Assembly: GCA_905339275.1 (NCBI GenBank) | Contig: CAJPFK010000015.1 | Coordinates: forward strand, 62,001 to 126,000 | Source of the DNA: Methylophilaceae bacterium | Lineage (GTDB): Bacteria > Pseudomonadota > Gammaproteobacteria > Burkholderiales > Methylophilaceae | Length of the DNA: 64,000 bases | Direction of reading: 5' to 3' | The notes under the pieces: model-generated | Told to the model about the DNA's origin: nothing | Databases searched by the model: none | What the model saw: the letters and a program-made list of their open reading frames with translations, nothing else | Shown here: positions 1 through 8,753 of the stretch, piece by piece | Layout: each line of letters starts with the position of its first letter | Position numbering within the stretch: the stretch's first letter is position 1 | Made by a program: the position numbers and the translations under genes

Positions 1-1
1 G

Positions 2-259
2 CTGCCGCAGGCACAGCAACTGATTGAGGAACTCGATCAAGGCGATGGCGTGCTCATTCTCTCGGACATTTACGGCGCCACCCCCTGTAATGTGGTCACC
101 AAGTTACTGGTTGCCGGCAGAATAGAGGGCGTCGCAGGCGTCAATCTGCCGATGCTGGTCCGTACGCTTACCTACAGGAACGGCGACCTGAGAACGTTGA
201 TAGGCAAGGCTCTCAGCGGTGGCCGCGAGGGCGTCATTCATTTTACAGAACTGGATTAA
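2..259 (+). CDS. PTS mannose/fructose-type EIIA component (5' end cut off)
   Basis: Only the C-terminal 85 codons are present; the frame is open to the left edge of the window. The visible protein contains LILSDIYGATPCN, typical of the EIIA-Man fold (manX/PTS-EIIA-4 family), which accepts phosphate from HPr on a histidine that lies upstream of the window. It ends 5 bp before ptsH and is followed by ptsI, so the three form one operon. No EIIB, EIIC or EIID is seen, which fits the regulatory PTS common in betaproteobacteria rather than sugar transport. The family call rests on the C-terminal part only. Confidence 0.85.
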   Translation: MPQAQQLIEELDQGDGVLILSDIYGATPCNVVTKLLVAGRIEGVAGVNLPMLVRTLTYRNGDLRTLIGKALSGGREGVIHFTELD

Positions 260-264
260 AGTCA

Positions 265-534
265 ATGTTGAAACAAGAAATCGAAATCATCAACAAGCTC
301 GGCATGCATGCGCGCGCCTCGACCAAGCTGACCCAGACAGCCAGCCAGTTCGGTTGTGAAATCTGGATCGAACGCAATAACAGGCGAGTAAATGCAAAAA
401 GCATCATGGGCGTCATGATGCTGGCTGCCAGCAAGGGCAGCAAAATCCATCTGGAAACGTCCGGGCGTGACGAGCAGGCCGCGATGAATGCCCTGGTCGA
501 ACTGATCAACAGCCGTTTTGGTGAGCCGGAATAA
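265..534 (+). CDS. ptsH: Phosphocarrier protein HPr
   Basis: The 89-residue protein is the normal HPr size. It carries LGMHARAS with the phospho-accepting His15, and the regulatory serine region NAKSIMGVM with Ser46, the site HPr kinase uses. HPr relays phosphate from enzyme I to EIIA in the cytoplasm. The ATG lies 5 bp after the EIIA stop, so translation is probably coupled, and ptsI follows about 130 bp later. The retained Ser46 motif suggests that HPr kinase regulation is possible, although hprK is not in the window. Confidence 0.96.
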   Translation: MLKQEIEIINKLGMHARASTKLTQTASQFGCEIWIERNNRRVNAKSIMGVMMLAASKGSKIHLETSGRDEQAAMNALVELINSRFGEPE

Positions 535-661
535 TCGTGGCAGACTTGAACCGGAAATTCACGATAACCCTGGCAAACCACCCTGTTCCGGCAGGTCTGG
601 TGGCATTGCAAATTGCAGGCAGGGCACGTAACAGCGTATCGACCAAACAGCGGGGGTGGCA

Positions 662-2392
662 ATGAGTTTTACCATGCACGGCGTTCCGGTCTCCGGCGGC
701 ATCGCTATCGGCCATGCGCACCTGGTTTCGCACGCGCTGCTCGAGGTAGCGCACTATGTCGTTCCCAAGGCCCTCATTCCGCAGGAGATCAAGCGCTTTG
801 AGCAGGCAGTGGAAACCGTCAGGCAGGATCTGGAACACCTTCGCCAGCAGCTTCCAATCGGCGCGCCAGCCGAGCTGAGCTCCTTCCTCAATACCCACCT
901 GATGATCCTGGCCGACAGGGCGCTTTCCGTCGTTCCCATCGACATCATCCAGAAGGAGCTGTGCAATGCGGAATGGGCATTGAAGCAGCAGATGGACGAT
1001 CTCGTCGAACAGTTCGAGAAAATTGACGACGAGTACCTGCGCGAGCGCAAACAGGATGTCGTGCAAGTTGTAGAGCGCGTCATCAAGGTGCTGTTGGGCC
1101 ACCCCAGCCAGGTGCCGGTACAGCAGCAGGAAAGCGCGATTATCCTGGTTGCACACGACCTGTCGCCGGCCGATGCCATCCAGTTCAAGCAACACAAGTT
1201 TGCCGCCTTCATTACGGATGTCGGCGGCGCGACTTCGCATACGGCCATCCTCGCGCGCAGCCTCAGCATTCCTTCAATCGTCGCCCTGCAGCGCTCCCGC
1301 GGCCTGATCCGCGATGGCGAGCTGATCATTGTCGATGGCAACCAGGGCGTCGTGGTCGTCAACCCGGACAAGGACACCCTTGCCGAATACCGGCTCAGGC
1401 AGGATCAGTGGGAACTGGAGCAGCAGAAGCTCAAACGCATCAAATCCACCAAGGCCGTCACCCTGGACGGCACTGCCATCGAGCTGCATGCCAATATCGA
1501 AGTACCCGAGGATGTCATCAAGGCCAAAGCTGCCGGCGCAACCGGCGTAGGCCTGTATCGTACGGAATTTCTCTTCATGAACCGGCGCGATATGCCGGAC
1601 GAGGAAGAACAGTACCTGGCCTATCGCAAAGTGGCGGAAACCATGAAAGGCATGCCGGTCACCATCCGCACGCTGGATCTCGGCGCGGACAAGGAAATGA
1701 ACCCGGATACGACGGTAAGAAGCTGCACCAACCCGGCGCTGGGTTTGCGTGCCATCCGTCTCTGCCTGTCCGAGCCGCTGATATTCCATACGCAGCTACG
1801 CGCCATTCTGCGCGCCTCGCATTATGGCAACATCAAGATACTGATCCCCATGCTGTCCAACCTGTCGGAGCTGCGCCAGTCGCTGCAGATGATAGAACGC
1901 GCCAAGATCAGCCTGCGCAAACAGGACCTGCCTTTCAAGGAGGATATCCAGATCGGCGGCATGATCGAAGTACCGGCCGCGGCCCTCTGCGCCGAAGCGT
2001 TCGCCAAGGAACTGGATTTTCTCTCGCTGGGCACCAACGACCTGATTCAGTACACGCTGGCAATCGACCGTACCGACGATACGGTTTCGCATTTGTACAA
2101 TCCGCTGCATCCAGCCGTGCTGTACCTCATCGAAACCACCATCAGGGCATGCCATCGCATCGACAAAACGGTTTCCGTCTGCGGCGAAATGGCCGGCGAC
2201 CCCAGGCTCACGCGGCTGCTGCTCGGCTTCGGCCTTCGCCAGTTTTCCATGCATCCCGCCCAGATGCTGGCGGTCAAGCGCCAGGTACTGCAAAGCGACC
2301 TGCTCAAGGTATCCCCTGCTGCCCGCAAAATCCTGGGCAATCAGGACATCGATAAAATTGAACCTTTGCTGGAGAAACTCAATCTTTTATAA
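662..2392 (+). CDS. ptsI: PTS enzyme I (phosphoenolpyruvate-protein phosphotransferase)
   Basis: A protein of about 576 residues that takes phosphate from phosphoenolpyruvate and passes it to HPr. The active-site region GGATSHTAILARS holds the phosphorylated histidine (about residue 193). The C-terminal PEP-binding barrel shows GLYRTEFLF, IGGMIEVPAA and SLGTNDLIQYTLA. I prefer the ATG at 662, preceded by a G-rich ribosome-binding stretch; a GTG two codons upstream (656) is the alternative. Third gene of the PTS operon after EIIA and HPr. Length and motifs are normal for the family. Confidence 0.96.
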   Translation: MSFTMHGVPVSGGIAIGHAHLVSHALLEVAHYVVPKALIPQEIKRFEQAVETVRQDLEHLRQQLPIGAPAELSSFLNTHLMILADRALSVVPIDIIQKELCNAEWALKQQMDDLVEQFEKIDDEYLRERKQDVVQVVERVIKVLLGHPSQVPVQQQESAIILVAHDLSPADAIQFKQHKFAAFITDVGGATSHTAILARSLSIPSIVALQRSRGLIRDGELIIVDGNQGVVVVNPDKDTLAEYRLRQDQWELEQQKLKRIKSTKAVTLDGTAIELHANIEVPEDVIKAKAAGATGVGLYRTEFLFMNRRDMPDEEEQYLAYRKVAETMKGMPVTIRTLDLGADKEMNPDTTVRSCTNPALGLRAIRLCLSEPLIFHTQLRAILRASHYGNIKILIPMLSNLSELRQSLQMIERAKISLRKQDLPFKEDIQIGGMIEVPAAALCAEAFAKELDFLSLGTNDLIQYTLAIDRTDDTVSHLYNPLHPAVLYLIETTIRACHRIDKTVSVCGEMAGDPRLTRLLLGFGLRQFSMHPAQMLAVKRQVLQSDLLKVSPAARKILGNQDIDKIEPLLEKLNLL

Positions 2393-2403
2393 GGAGAAAT
2401 GCC

Positions 2404-2745
2404 ATGTCTGATGTCGTCGCACCCGCCAATTCCGACGAAAAGAATATTGCAGTGGTTACCCACATCACCGGCATATTCTTCAGTATTTTCCCAGGGCTCA
2501 TCGTCTGGCTATTGAAAAAGGATGAAAGCCCCTACATATCAGATCAGGCGCGTGAGGCTCTGAACTTCCAGATCACGATACTGATCGCCTGGTTTGTGTC
2601 GGGAATCCTGGTCTTCATTTTGATCGGCTTGCCGATGCTGGGGCTGGTCTGGCTGGCTAATATTGTGTTCAGCATTATCGCGGCGGTCGCCGCCAGCAAG
2701 GGCGAGAATTACCGTTACCCATTCAGTTTACGATTGATTAATTAG
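2404..2745 (+). CDS. DUF4870 (Tic20-like) membrane protein
   Basis: A 113-residue integral membrane protein with about three hydrophobic segments. The pattern (conserved N-terminal NIAVVTHITG, then SDQAREALNFQIT before the later helices, ending in YPFSLRLI) is that of the DUF4870 family, whose function is unknown. An AAGGAG ribosome-binding site lies just before the ATG. It begins 12 bp after ptsI and ends 9 bp before the oligopeptidase gene, so it may be co-transcribed with either. No enzymatic motif is visible. Confidence 0.8.
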   Translation: MSDVVAPANSDEKNIAVVTHITGIFFSIFPGLIVWLLKKDESPYISDQAREALNFQITILIAWFVSGILVFILIGLPMLGLVWLANIVFSIIAAVAASKGENYRYPFSLRLIN

Positions 2746-2753
2746 AGAATTTT

Positions 2754-4808
2754 ATGACAGAAGCAAAGCACAACACGCCATCCGGCAACCCGCTGCTCGA
2801 TTTTTCCGGGCTGCCCAGATTCGATCAGGTACAGGCGAAACATGTCACCCCTGCAATTGAATACCTGTTGGCGGAAGGCCGGGCGCTTCAGGAAAGGCTG
2901 GCCGGCAGCAGCGAGGCGCCAACCTGGGACAACTTCGCCCGGCCGCTGGAAGATATGGAAGAATGCATCTCACGCGCCTGGTCGCAAGTGGGCCACATGA
3001 ACGCCGTGGTGAACAGCCCGGAACTGCGCGAAGCCTACAACGAAAGCCTGCCCAAGCTCACCGCATTCTATTCCGACCTGTCGCAGGACGAGCGCCTGTA
3101 TGCCCGCTTCCGCGCCCTGCGGGCGAGCGATGCCTACCAGCAACTGAATGCTGCACAACGCAAGATCGTCGAAAACGAATTGCGCGATTTCCGCCTCGGC
3201 GGCGCGGAACTGCCGGACGACAAGAAAGCCCGTTTCAAGGAAATCCAGGAGTCGCTCTCCCGTCTGGCGGCCAGGTTCGAAGAAAACCTGCTGGATACCA
3301 CCAACGATTACGCGCATTACGTTGAAGATGTCGCCGAGTTGAAAGGCATTCCCGAAGATGCGCTGCAAGCAGCGCAGGAAGCTGCGCAAACAGACGGAAA
3401 ACCGGGCTACAAGTTTACCCTGCACTTCCCCTCCTACATGCCGGCGCTGCAATACGCCGAGAATCGCGCCCTGCGCGAAACCCTCTACCGCGCCTACGCC
3501 ACCCGCGCCTCGGAATTCGGCAAGGCGGAATGGGACAACACCAGCCTCATCAGCGATATCCTCAAGCTGCGCCGCGAAGCCGCGCAACTGCTCGGCTACA
3601 AGAATTACGCGGAAATGTCGCTGGCCACCAAGATGGCGGATTCCCCGCAGCAAGTCGCCGACTTTCTGGATACGCTCGGCAAACGCGCCAAGCCGTTTGC
3701 CGAAAGAGACATGCAGGAACTGACTGAACACGCGAAAAAACTGGGCATCGCCGACCTGCAGGCCTGGGATGTCGCCTATGTCTCCGAAAAACTGCGCGAA
3801 GACAAATACGCGTTCTCCGACCAGGAAGTAAAACAATACTTCCCGGAAGCCAAGGTGCTGGAAGGCCTGTTCAAGGTCGTCGAAACCATCTTCGGCGTGC
3901 ACGTCAGAAAATCGCAAGCCCCGGTCTGGCACCCGGATGCCGCCTTCTATGAAATCAACGACCAGGCAGGCAAACTGGTCGGCCAGTTCTACCTCGACCT
4001 CTACGCCCGCAACAACAAGCGCGGCGGCGCATGGATGGACGAAGCCATCACCCGCCGCAAAATCGGCGGCAATGTCACCGTGCCTGTCGCCTTCCTCACC
4101 TGCAACTTCTCCGCCCCCGTCGGCGGTAAGCCGGCGCTGTTCACGCATGATGAAGTCATCACCATGTTCCACGAATTCGGCCACGGCCTGCACCACATGC
4201 TGACGCAGGTGGATGATTACGGCGTCTCCGGCATCAAGGGCGTGGAATGGGATGCGGTCGAACTGCCGAGCCAGTTCATGGAAAACTTCTGCTGGGAATG
4301 GGACGTGCTGCGCCACATGACGCAACATGTTGAAACCGGCGCGCAATTGCCGAGGGAATTGTTCGACAAGATGGTCGCCGCCAAGAATTTCCAGGCCGGC
4401 ATGCAGACCGTGCGCCAGATCGAATTCTCCCTGTTCGACATCCGGCTGCATGGCGACTTCGACCCCAACGACAGCAAAACCGCGCTCGACCTCATCGAAG
4501 AAGTCCGCGACGAAGTCGCCGTGGTGCGCCCGCCGAAATGGAACCGCTTCCCCAACAACTTCTCGCACATTTTCGCGGGTGGTTATGCCGCCGGTTATTA
4601 CAGCTACAAATGGGCTGAGGTACTATCGGCAGATGCCTACAGCATGTTCGAAGAACATGGCGTGTTATCCGAAGAAACCGGCCGCAGGTTCTGGACCGAG
4701 ATTCTCGCCATGGGCGGCTCAAGGCCCGCGCTGGAATCCTTTATCGCCTTCCGCGGACGGGAGCCCTCCATTGACGCGCTGCTCCGTCACAATGGCATGA
4801 CCGTCTGA
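2754..4808 (+). CDS. prlC: Oligopeptidase A, M3 family zinc metallopeptidase
   Basis: The 684-residue protein has the M3 zinc site MFHEFGHGLHHML, with ligands His473 and His477 and catalytic Glu474; the third ligand should lie in the downstream VEWDAVELPSQFMEN segment. Length matches OpdA/PrlC, a cytoplasmic enzyme that degrades short peptides, including cleaved signal peptides. The N-terminal helical domain (NPLLDFSGLPRFD) also fits. Start ATG 2754 follows the DUF4870 stop closely. A 532-codon open frame on the opposite strand is only a shadow of this gene. Confidence 0.95.
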   Translation: MTEAKHNTPSGNPLLDFSGLPRFDQVQAKHVTPAIEYLLAEGRALQERLAGSSEAPTWDNFARPLEDMEECISRAWSQVGHMNAVVNSPELREAYNESLPKLTAFYSDLSQDERLYARFRALRASDAYQQLNAAQRKIVENELRDFRLGGAELPDDKKARFKEIQESLSRLAARFEENLLDTTNDYAHYVEDVAELKGIPEDALQAAQEAAQTDGKPGYKFTLHFPSYMPALQYAENRALRETLYRAYATRASEFGKAEWDNTSLISDILKLRREAAQLLGYKNYAEMSLATKMADSPQQVADFLDTLGKRAKPFAERDMQELTEHAKKLGIADLQAWDVAYVSEKLREDKYAFSDQEVKQYFPEAKVLEGLFKVVETIFGVHVRKSQAPVWHPDAAFYEINDQAGKLVGQFYLDLYARNNKRGGAWMDEAITRRKIGGNVTVPVAFLTCNFSAPVGGKPALFTHDEVITMFHEFGHGLHHMLTQVDDYGVSGIKGVEWDAVELPSQFMENFCWEWDVLRHMTQHVETGAQLPRELFDKMVAAKNFQAGMQTVRQIEFSLFDIRLHGDFDPNDSKTALDLIEEVRDEVAVVRPPKWNRFPNNFSHIFAGGYAAGYYSYKWAEVLSADAYSMFEEHGVLSEETGRRFWTEILAMGGSRPALESFIAFRGREPSIDALLRHNGMTV

Positions 4809-4965
4809 CTGGCTGAATTTACAGTCTCCGAGCGCATGCTTTCCCGTTCCGGTTCGATCCTGAGACAAAGCGGCAATGCGCAACAGACGAGGACAATACC
4901 CATAGTACGGCGAGGCTGTTGCGAAGCGGCCAACGCCGTATCAGGGAAGAAATGGAAATGAGAAA

Positions 4966-5736
4966 GTGAAACTTGCCACCTGGAATGTGAATTCGATGAA
5001 CGTGCGCTTGCCGCACGTGCTCGACTGGCTCGCCTCGGAAAAGCCCGATGTGCTCTGCCTGCAGGAAACCAAGCAGGAAGACAGCAAATTCCCTTATGAA
5101 GCGCTGAAAGAGGCGGGCTACAACGCCATTCACAACGGCCAGAAAACCTATAACGGCGTCGCCATCATCACCCCGCATGCACTGGAAGATATCAGGCTTG
5201 ATATCCCCAATCTCGCCGATGATCAGAAACGCGTCATCGCCGCCACGATCAACGATATCCGAATAGTGTGCGCTTACATACCCAACGGCCAGAGCCTGGA
5301 TTCGGAAAAATATCCCTATAAACTGGGCTGGCTGCAGGCATTGCACGACTATATTGCCGACACGCTCAACACCCACCCCAGGCTCGCCCTGCTCGGCGAC
5401 TACAACATCGCGCCGGAAGACCGCGACGTGCACGATCCCAAGGCATGGGAGGGCCAGGTACTAGTCAGCGAACCGGAGCGCAAGGCCTTCAGGGAACTGG
5501 TCGCGCTCGGCCTGCACGACAGCTTCCGCCTGTTCGAGCAGGAAGAAGGCAGCTTCAGTTGGTGGGATTACCGCATGGCCGGCTTCCGCCGCAATCTCGG
5601 CCTGCGCATCGACCACATCCTCGTCAGCACACCACTCAAGGACGCCTGCAAAGCCTGCTGGATCGACAAAGCCCCGCGCAAGCTGGAACGCCCCTCTGAC
5701 CACACACCCGTGGTACTGGAACTGGACTGCCGATAA
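4966..5736 (+). CDS. xthA: Exodeoxyribonuclease III
   Basis: The 256-residue protein is an exonuclease III / AP-endonuclease family enzyme acting in base-excision repair. Visible motifs are TWNVNSMNVRLP at the N-terminus, LCLQETKQ with the metal-binding glutamate, LLGDYNIAP with catalytic Asp/Asn, and a C-terminal RIDHILVS and SDHTPVV with the catalytic Asp-His pair. The start is a GTG at 4966; an ATG just upstream is out of frame and closes at once. About 150 bp of non-coding sequence separates it from the peptidase gene. Confidence 0.94.
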   Translation: MKLATWNVNSMNVRLPHVLDWLASEKPDVLCLQETKQEDSKFPYEALKEAGYNAIHNGQKTYNGVAIITPHALEDIRLDIPNLADDQKRVIAATINDIRIVCAYIPNGQSLDSEKYPYKLGWLQALHDYIADTLNTHPRLALLGDYNIAPEDRDVHDPKAWEGQVLVSEPERKAFRELVALGLHDSFRLFEQEEGSFSWWDYRMAGFRRNLGLRIDHILVSTPLKDACKACWIDKAPRKLERPSDHTPVVLELDCR

Positions 5737-5819
5737 GCATCTGGCAGCGCCAAACCACTCCGGCAGGAAACAGGTAACAGATGCCGGATCGTTGTCCAGC
5801 ATGACAGCCCATCATTGTC

Positions 5820-5841
5820 ATTCCGGCCACAGAGCCGGAAT
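5820..5841. repeat. Short palindromic element
   Basis: Eight-base perfect inverted repeat (ATTCCGGC and GCCGGAAT) around a 6-base loop, in the gap between xthA and the TfoX-N gene. The GTCATTCC...GGAATC layout resembles small dispersed palindromic repeats found in many proteobacterial genomes. It has no T-run, so it is not an obvious terminator. Only one copy is evident in the window, so its repetitive nature is inferred. Confidence 0.4.
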
Positions 5842-5932
5842 CTCTTACATCGCTCCGCCATATTCACTGCTACAGCTACATCAAGTATTCTGTACTCACA
5901 TCTGCGCATCGCAGAAATAACTGGCACATAGC

Positions 5933-6268
5933 ATGAACGAATTTACCGACTACCTGCATGAAGTCTTCGAGCTGTTCGGGCCCATCACCATCCGCCGCAT
6001 GTTCGATGGTTACACCGTCTACCACCAAGGCATCCCGGTCGGCATCGTCTACGACGAAACGCTCTTCCTCAAGGCTGACGCAGAAACGCGCAAGCATTTT
6101 GAATCACTCGAACTCCCCCAGTTTACCTACCAGAAAAAAGAAAAAACTATCGGCCTGCCCTACTTCCAGGCACCGGATTTCGTACTGGAAGACCGGCATA
6201 AAGCTGCGTTATGGATGCGGAGGGCTTATGAAGCCGGTTTGAGAAGCAAACCCAAAAACAAACGCTAA
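5933..6268 (+). CDS. TfoX/Sxy N-terminal domain protein
   Basis: A 111-residue protein matching the N-terminal domain of TfoX/Sxy (EVFELFGPITIRRMFDGYTVY, then FLKADAETRKHFE, and a C-terminal WMRRAYEAGLRSK). It lacks the C-terminal helix-hairpin-helix domain of full-length Sxy, as do many stand-alone family members. Sxy activates competence genes with CRP in gamma-proteobacteria; the role of the short form is not established. It is the last ordinary chromosomal gene before the cassette array and may mark its left border. Confidence 0.85.
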   Translation: MNEFTDYLHEVFELFGPITIRRMFDGYTVYHQGIPVGIVYDETLFLKADAETRKHFESLELPQFTYQKKEKTIGLPYFQAPDFVLEDRHKAALWMRRAYEAGLRSKPKNKR

Positions 6269-6574
6269 ATCTGGAAAAACGGTATCTAGGAGAATGCCAC
6301 TTGTCATGGAAAACGATATGGCGTTTAATTTAACCCAAACAGGTTTACTAATCATGCAAGGTATAGCTATTGACACAGTTAATCGTAATCGCGTATCGGA
6401 TTCAACAATTTAAGCGCTTTTTCTGCGGGGATGTTTCCTGAAAAATTAGGGTTCACCAATATTTATATAAATAATTAAAACAATGACTTGCAATAAAAAT
6501 TCCAGATTATCCACCTTGGAGGTGCATTTCCTGTGCCTTTTTAGGGTGTCTATTTTTAGTTCGGCCTCTTAATC
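6269..6574. other. Gap before the cassette array: AT-rich, possible promoter
   Basis: This 306-bp stretch is visibly AT-rich. It contains a TTGACA hexamer near 6374 about 18 bp before TATCGG, a possible weak sigma-70 promoter, and an open frame of only 35 codons (6306-6413) that I cannot assign. GTTCGGC at 6559-6565, just before the first cassette gene, is one base off the GTTRRRY core and could be a degenerate entry site. No remnant of an integron integrase was found here on either strand. Confidence 0.4.
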
Positions 6575-7468
6575 ATGAGTGACGAAAATCCGCTAGCAAA
6601 ACTTGGTGACCTAACAAAACCAGCCACCGTTCTGATCGAGAAGATTTCGGACGCTGTCGGCGGGGTGTTTAAGCCATACCAAATAGTTCGTATAGCGAAG
6701 GCTGAGGCCGAGGCTGGACGAATTCAGGCCGAAGCACAGATTCAAGTCACGGATTTACATAGACGTGCAATGCACCGCTTCCTCGAAGAGGAAGCTAAGA
6801 AGCAGTCAAACATTGAGGCAATTACTCAAGCTGCTATTCCGCTCCTTGAGGAAAAATCCTCTCCTGAAGGTGTAGCCGACGATTGGATCACGAACTTCTT
6901 TGATAAGTCTCGCATCATTTCTGACGAAGAAATGCAATCCCTCTGGGCACGAGTGTTAGCGGGTGAAGCAAATGCACCGGGCACCTTTGCAAAAAGGACA
7001 GTCAATTTACTTGGCGACCTGGACAAGAGTGACGCTGAGTTGTTTGTAAGGCTTTGTGGTTTCGGCTGGCAAATCGGAAATGTCGTACCCTTGGTGTTTG
7101 ACGTGCAGGCGAGCATTTACAACGATCAAGGAATTAACTTCAATTCACTGTCTCACCTCGAAAGTCTTGGACTTGTCCAGTTCAACAACATTGCTGGCTT
7201 TTCTAGGCTTGGTATTCCAAACTCGGCAACGCTTTTCTATTACGGACGCCCCGTCACGCTCTCTTTCCCCGCCGAGATAGACAACAGACTGGAGGTCGGA
7301 AAGGTTCTTTTAACACGGGCGGGGCAACAACTGGCCCCAATGTGTGGCTCAAAACCAGTTGAAGGTTTCTTTGAATATGTGCACGAAAAGTGGGCAGCTA
7401 AAAATCTTGTCCCTAGGCCTGAGGCCGAACATATCGTTCCAGCGGATCCGCCTCTGGCGGGCCGCTGA
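6575..7468 (+). CDS. DUF2806 domain protein (cassette gene)
   Basis: A 297-residue protein that I recognise as the DUF2806 family: MSDENPLAKLGDLTKPATV at the start, a coiled and charged stretch AKAEAEAGRIQAEAQIQ, then DDWITNFFDKSRIISDEEMQ and LWARVLAGEANAPGTFAKRTV. No catalytic motif is evident and the function is unknown. It is the first gene of the array; its TGA (7466-7468) lies inside the attC stem, so the last residues are encoded by the recombination site, a common trait of cassette genes. Confidence 0.85.
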   Translation: MSDENPLAKLGDLTKPATVLIEKISDAVGGVFKPYQIVRIAKAEAEAGRIQAEAQIQVTDLHRRAMHRFLEEEAKKQSNIEAITQAAIPLLEEKSSPEGVADDWITNFFDKSRIISDEEMQSLWARVLAGEANAPGTFAKRTVNLLGDLDKSDAELFVRLCGFGWQIGNVVPLVFDVQASIYNDQGINFNSLSHLESLGLVQFNNIAGFSRLGIPNSATLFYYGRPVTLSFPAEIDNRLEVGKVLLTRAGQQLAPMCGSKPVEGFFEYVHEKWAAKNLVPRPEAEHIVPADPPLAGR

Positions 7469-7483
7469 ACTCCAACGTTAGGC
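7424..7483 (+). repeat. attC site 1
   Basis: The inverse core GCCGAAC (7424-7430, one base off RYYYAAC) and core GTTAGGC (7477-7483, perfect) bracket a strong stem: CAGCGG and CCGCTG enclose GGATCC, GCC and GGC around a TCT loop. Sixty bp in all, a normal attC size. The next ATG starts 5 bp after the core. Confidence 0.9.
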
Positions 7484-7487
7484 CATC

Positions 7488-8069
7488 ATGCAAGCAAAGT
7501 TCCTAGCTGACGTACTGCGAAACAGCAACAACGCACAAATCGTTGAACGGTGGGATACGTTGAATTTGAGAGATGGCTGGCTAGTTGCCGGCTGCCTCTT
7601 TCAAACTGTTTGGAACCTGCTTTCAGGACATCCATCTGAGAGCAGAATCAAGGACTACGATTTCTTTTACTTCGACCCATCAGACCTTAGCGAGGCTGGA
7701 GAAAGCGCCGTACAACGTCACGTAGAAGTTGTGCTGGAGGACTTAGGCATAACCGTGGAGGTTGCCAATCAAGCTCGGGTTCATTGTTGGTACGAAAAGC
7801 ACTTTGGCCATCCCTATGCCCCCTTGAGCAATGCAAAGGAAGGTATCAATCGCTTTCTAATTCCGGCAACATGCGTTGGCATCAACCCTCATGAGGTCTA
7901 TACACCAAACGGCCTTCACCTCTTGTATGAGGGGACTCTCACAATGAACCCTCTCACGCCGCACGCATCACTTTTTGCAAAGAAAGCTGCTTCTTATCAG
8001 CAAAGGTGGCCTTGGCTAAGCATCCCACATGTTCCCGTACAAACAGAAGCATTTCGCGCAGAATCATAA
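7488..8069 (+). CDS. Nucleotidyltransferase-like protein (NTP_transf_6 family, cassette gene)
   Basis: A 193-residue protein resembling the nucleotidyltransferase-like family formerly DUF925: DGWLVAGCLFQTVWNLLSG, then IKDYDFFYFDPSDLSE with paired acidic residues at the expected strand, and VEVANQARVHCWYEKHFG. The Asp-x-Asp-like pattern (KDYDFFYFD) could bind metal, but no substrate is known for the family. The start ATG is 5 bp after the attC 1 core, without a strong ribosome-binding site. Related proteins occur both on chromosomes and in integron cassettes. Confidence 0.8.
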   Translation: MQAKFLADVLRNSNNAQIVERWDTLNLRDGWLVAGCLFQTVWNLLSGHPSESRIKDYDFFYFDPSDLSEAGESAVQRHVEVVLEDLGITVEVANQARVHCWYEKHFGHPYAPLSNAKEGINRFLIPATCVGINPHEVYTPNGLHLLYEGTLTMNPLTPHASLFAKKAASYQQRWPWLSIPHVPVQTEAFRAES

Positions 8070-8076
8070 CTCGCAC

Positions 8077-8143
8077 GCCTAACAATGCATTCCAGGGTCG
8101 ACGGCCGCCTACGGCGTCCGCGCCCTGAACTCAAACGTTGAGC
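8077..8143 (+). repeat. attC site 2
   Basis: Both cores are perfect: inverse core GCCTAAC (8077-8083) and core GTTGAGC (8137-8143), 67 bp apart end to end. Between them CAGGG pairs with CCCTG and GCCGCC with GGCG around a short loop, and the typical CTCAAAC precedes the core. This is one of the best-formed sites in the array. Confidence 0.93.
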
Positions 8144-8158
8144 ATAAGGAGATAGAGA

Positions 8159-8725
8159 ATGTGGAACTGGATGGCTACGAATGTCGTTGGACCTGACTCT
8201 CAATGGTTCTGGGCGATGGCGAGCTTTTTTGCTGTCGCAATAAGCCTGAGCCTAATCTACCGTCAAATAAGCCTTCAGCGGCAAGCTAATCTTCTGCACA
8301 CTCTTGGCGAGATGGACAAACGGTGGAACTCGAAGGAAATGGTTCAAGCAAGGAAGCAAGCGTGTAATTCGTATCTTGCAGACAAGCTTAGAATAAATGC
8401 GGATCAAGGAGATGTATTGGGATTTTTCGAAGATGTTGGTGTCTATTTAGAAAGGAAAGTCTTTGATTCTGAAGCGGTATGGGACAAATACAGCTATTAC
8501 ATTGAGCATTACTGGGCAATGTATCAACCTCACATAAATGAGTTTCGAGCAGAGACAAAAGACAACACGTGGTATGAGAAATTCCAAGTACTTCACAAAG
8601 AAATGCAGGCTTATGGATCAAAGAAAGGCGTTGTTATAAATCCAAAATCCCAAGAAGAAATAAGGAGGTTTATTCGAGGTGAAATAGGGGGAAACGCCCA
8701 ACAAGTCGCTCCAGCGGACTCGTAA
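8159..8725 (+). CDS. DUF4760-like membrane-anchored protein (cassette gene)
   Basis: A 188-residue protein with one N-terminal membrane helix (about residues 13-33, FWAMASFFAVAISLSLIYRQ) and a soluble, mainly helical remainder containing LLHTLGEMDKRWNS and FFEDVGVYLERKVF. This looks like the DUF4760 family, of unknown role. A ribosome-binding site (AAGGAG) lies 8-13 bp before the ATG. The C-terminal residues APADS are encoded inside the following attC. Composition is AT-richer than the housekeeping genes around the array. Confidence 0.65.
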   Translation: MWNWMATNVVGPDSQWFWAMASFFAVAISLSLIYRQISLQRQANLLHTLGEMDKRWNSKEMVQARKQACNSYLADKLRINADQGDVLGFFEDVGVYLERKVFDSEAVWDKYSYYIEHYWAMYQPHINEFRAETKDNTWYEKFQVLHKEMQAYGSKKGVVINPKSQEEIRRFIRGEIGGNAQQVAPADS

Positions 8726-8753
8726 ACCCGCCGCTAAGCTTGTTACGTTGAAA
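8696..8753 (+). repeat. attC site 3
   Basis: Perfect inverse core GCCCAAC (8696-8702); the core GTTGAAA (8747-8753) deviates only at its last base. Inside, ACAAG pairs with CTTGT and AGCGG with CCGCT. Fifty-eight bp. The stop of the preceding gene lies within the stem region. Confidence 0.8.

Noticed and set aside
2970-4568. 532-codon open frame on the - strand
   Set aside because: It is the antisense shadow of the oligopeptidase gene, whose zinc motif and length are normal; the shadow has no family character.
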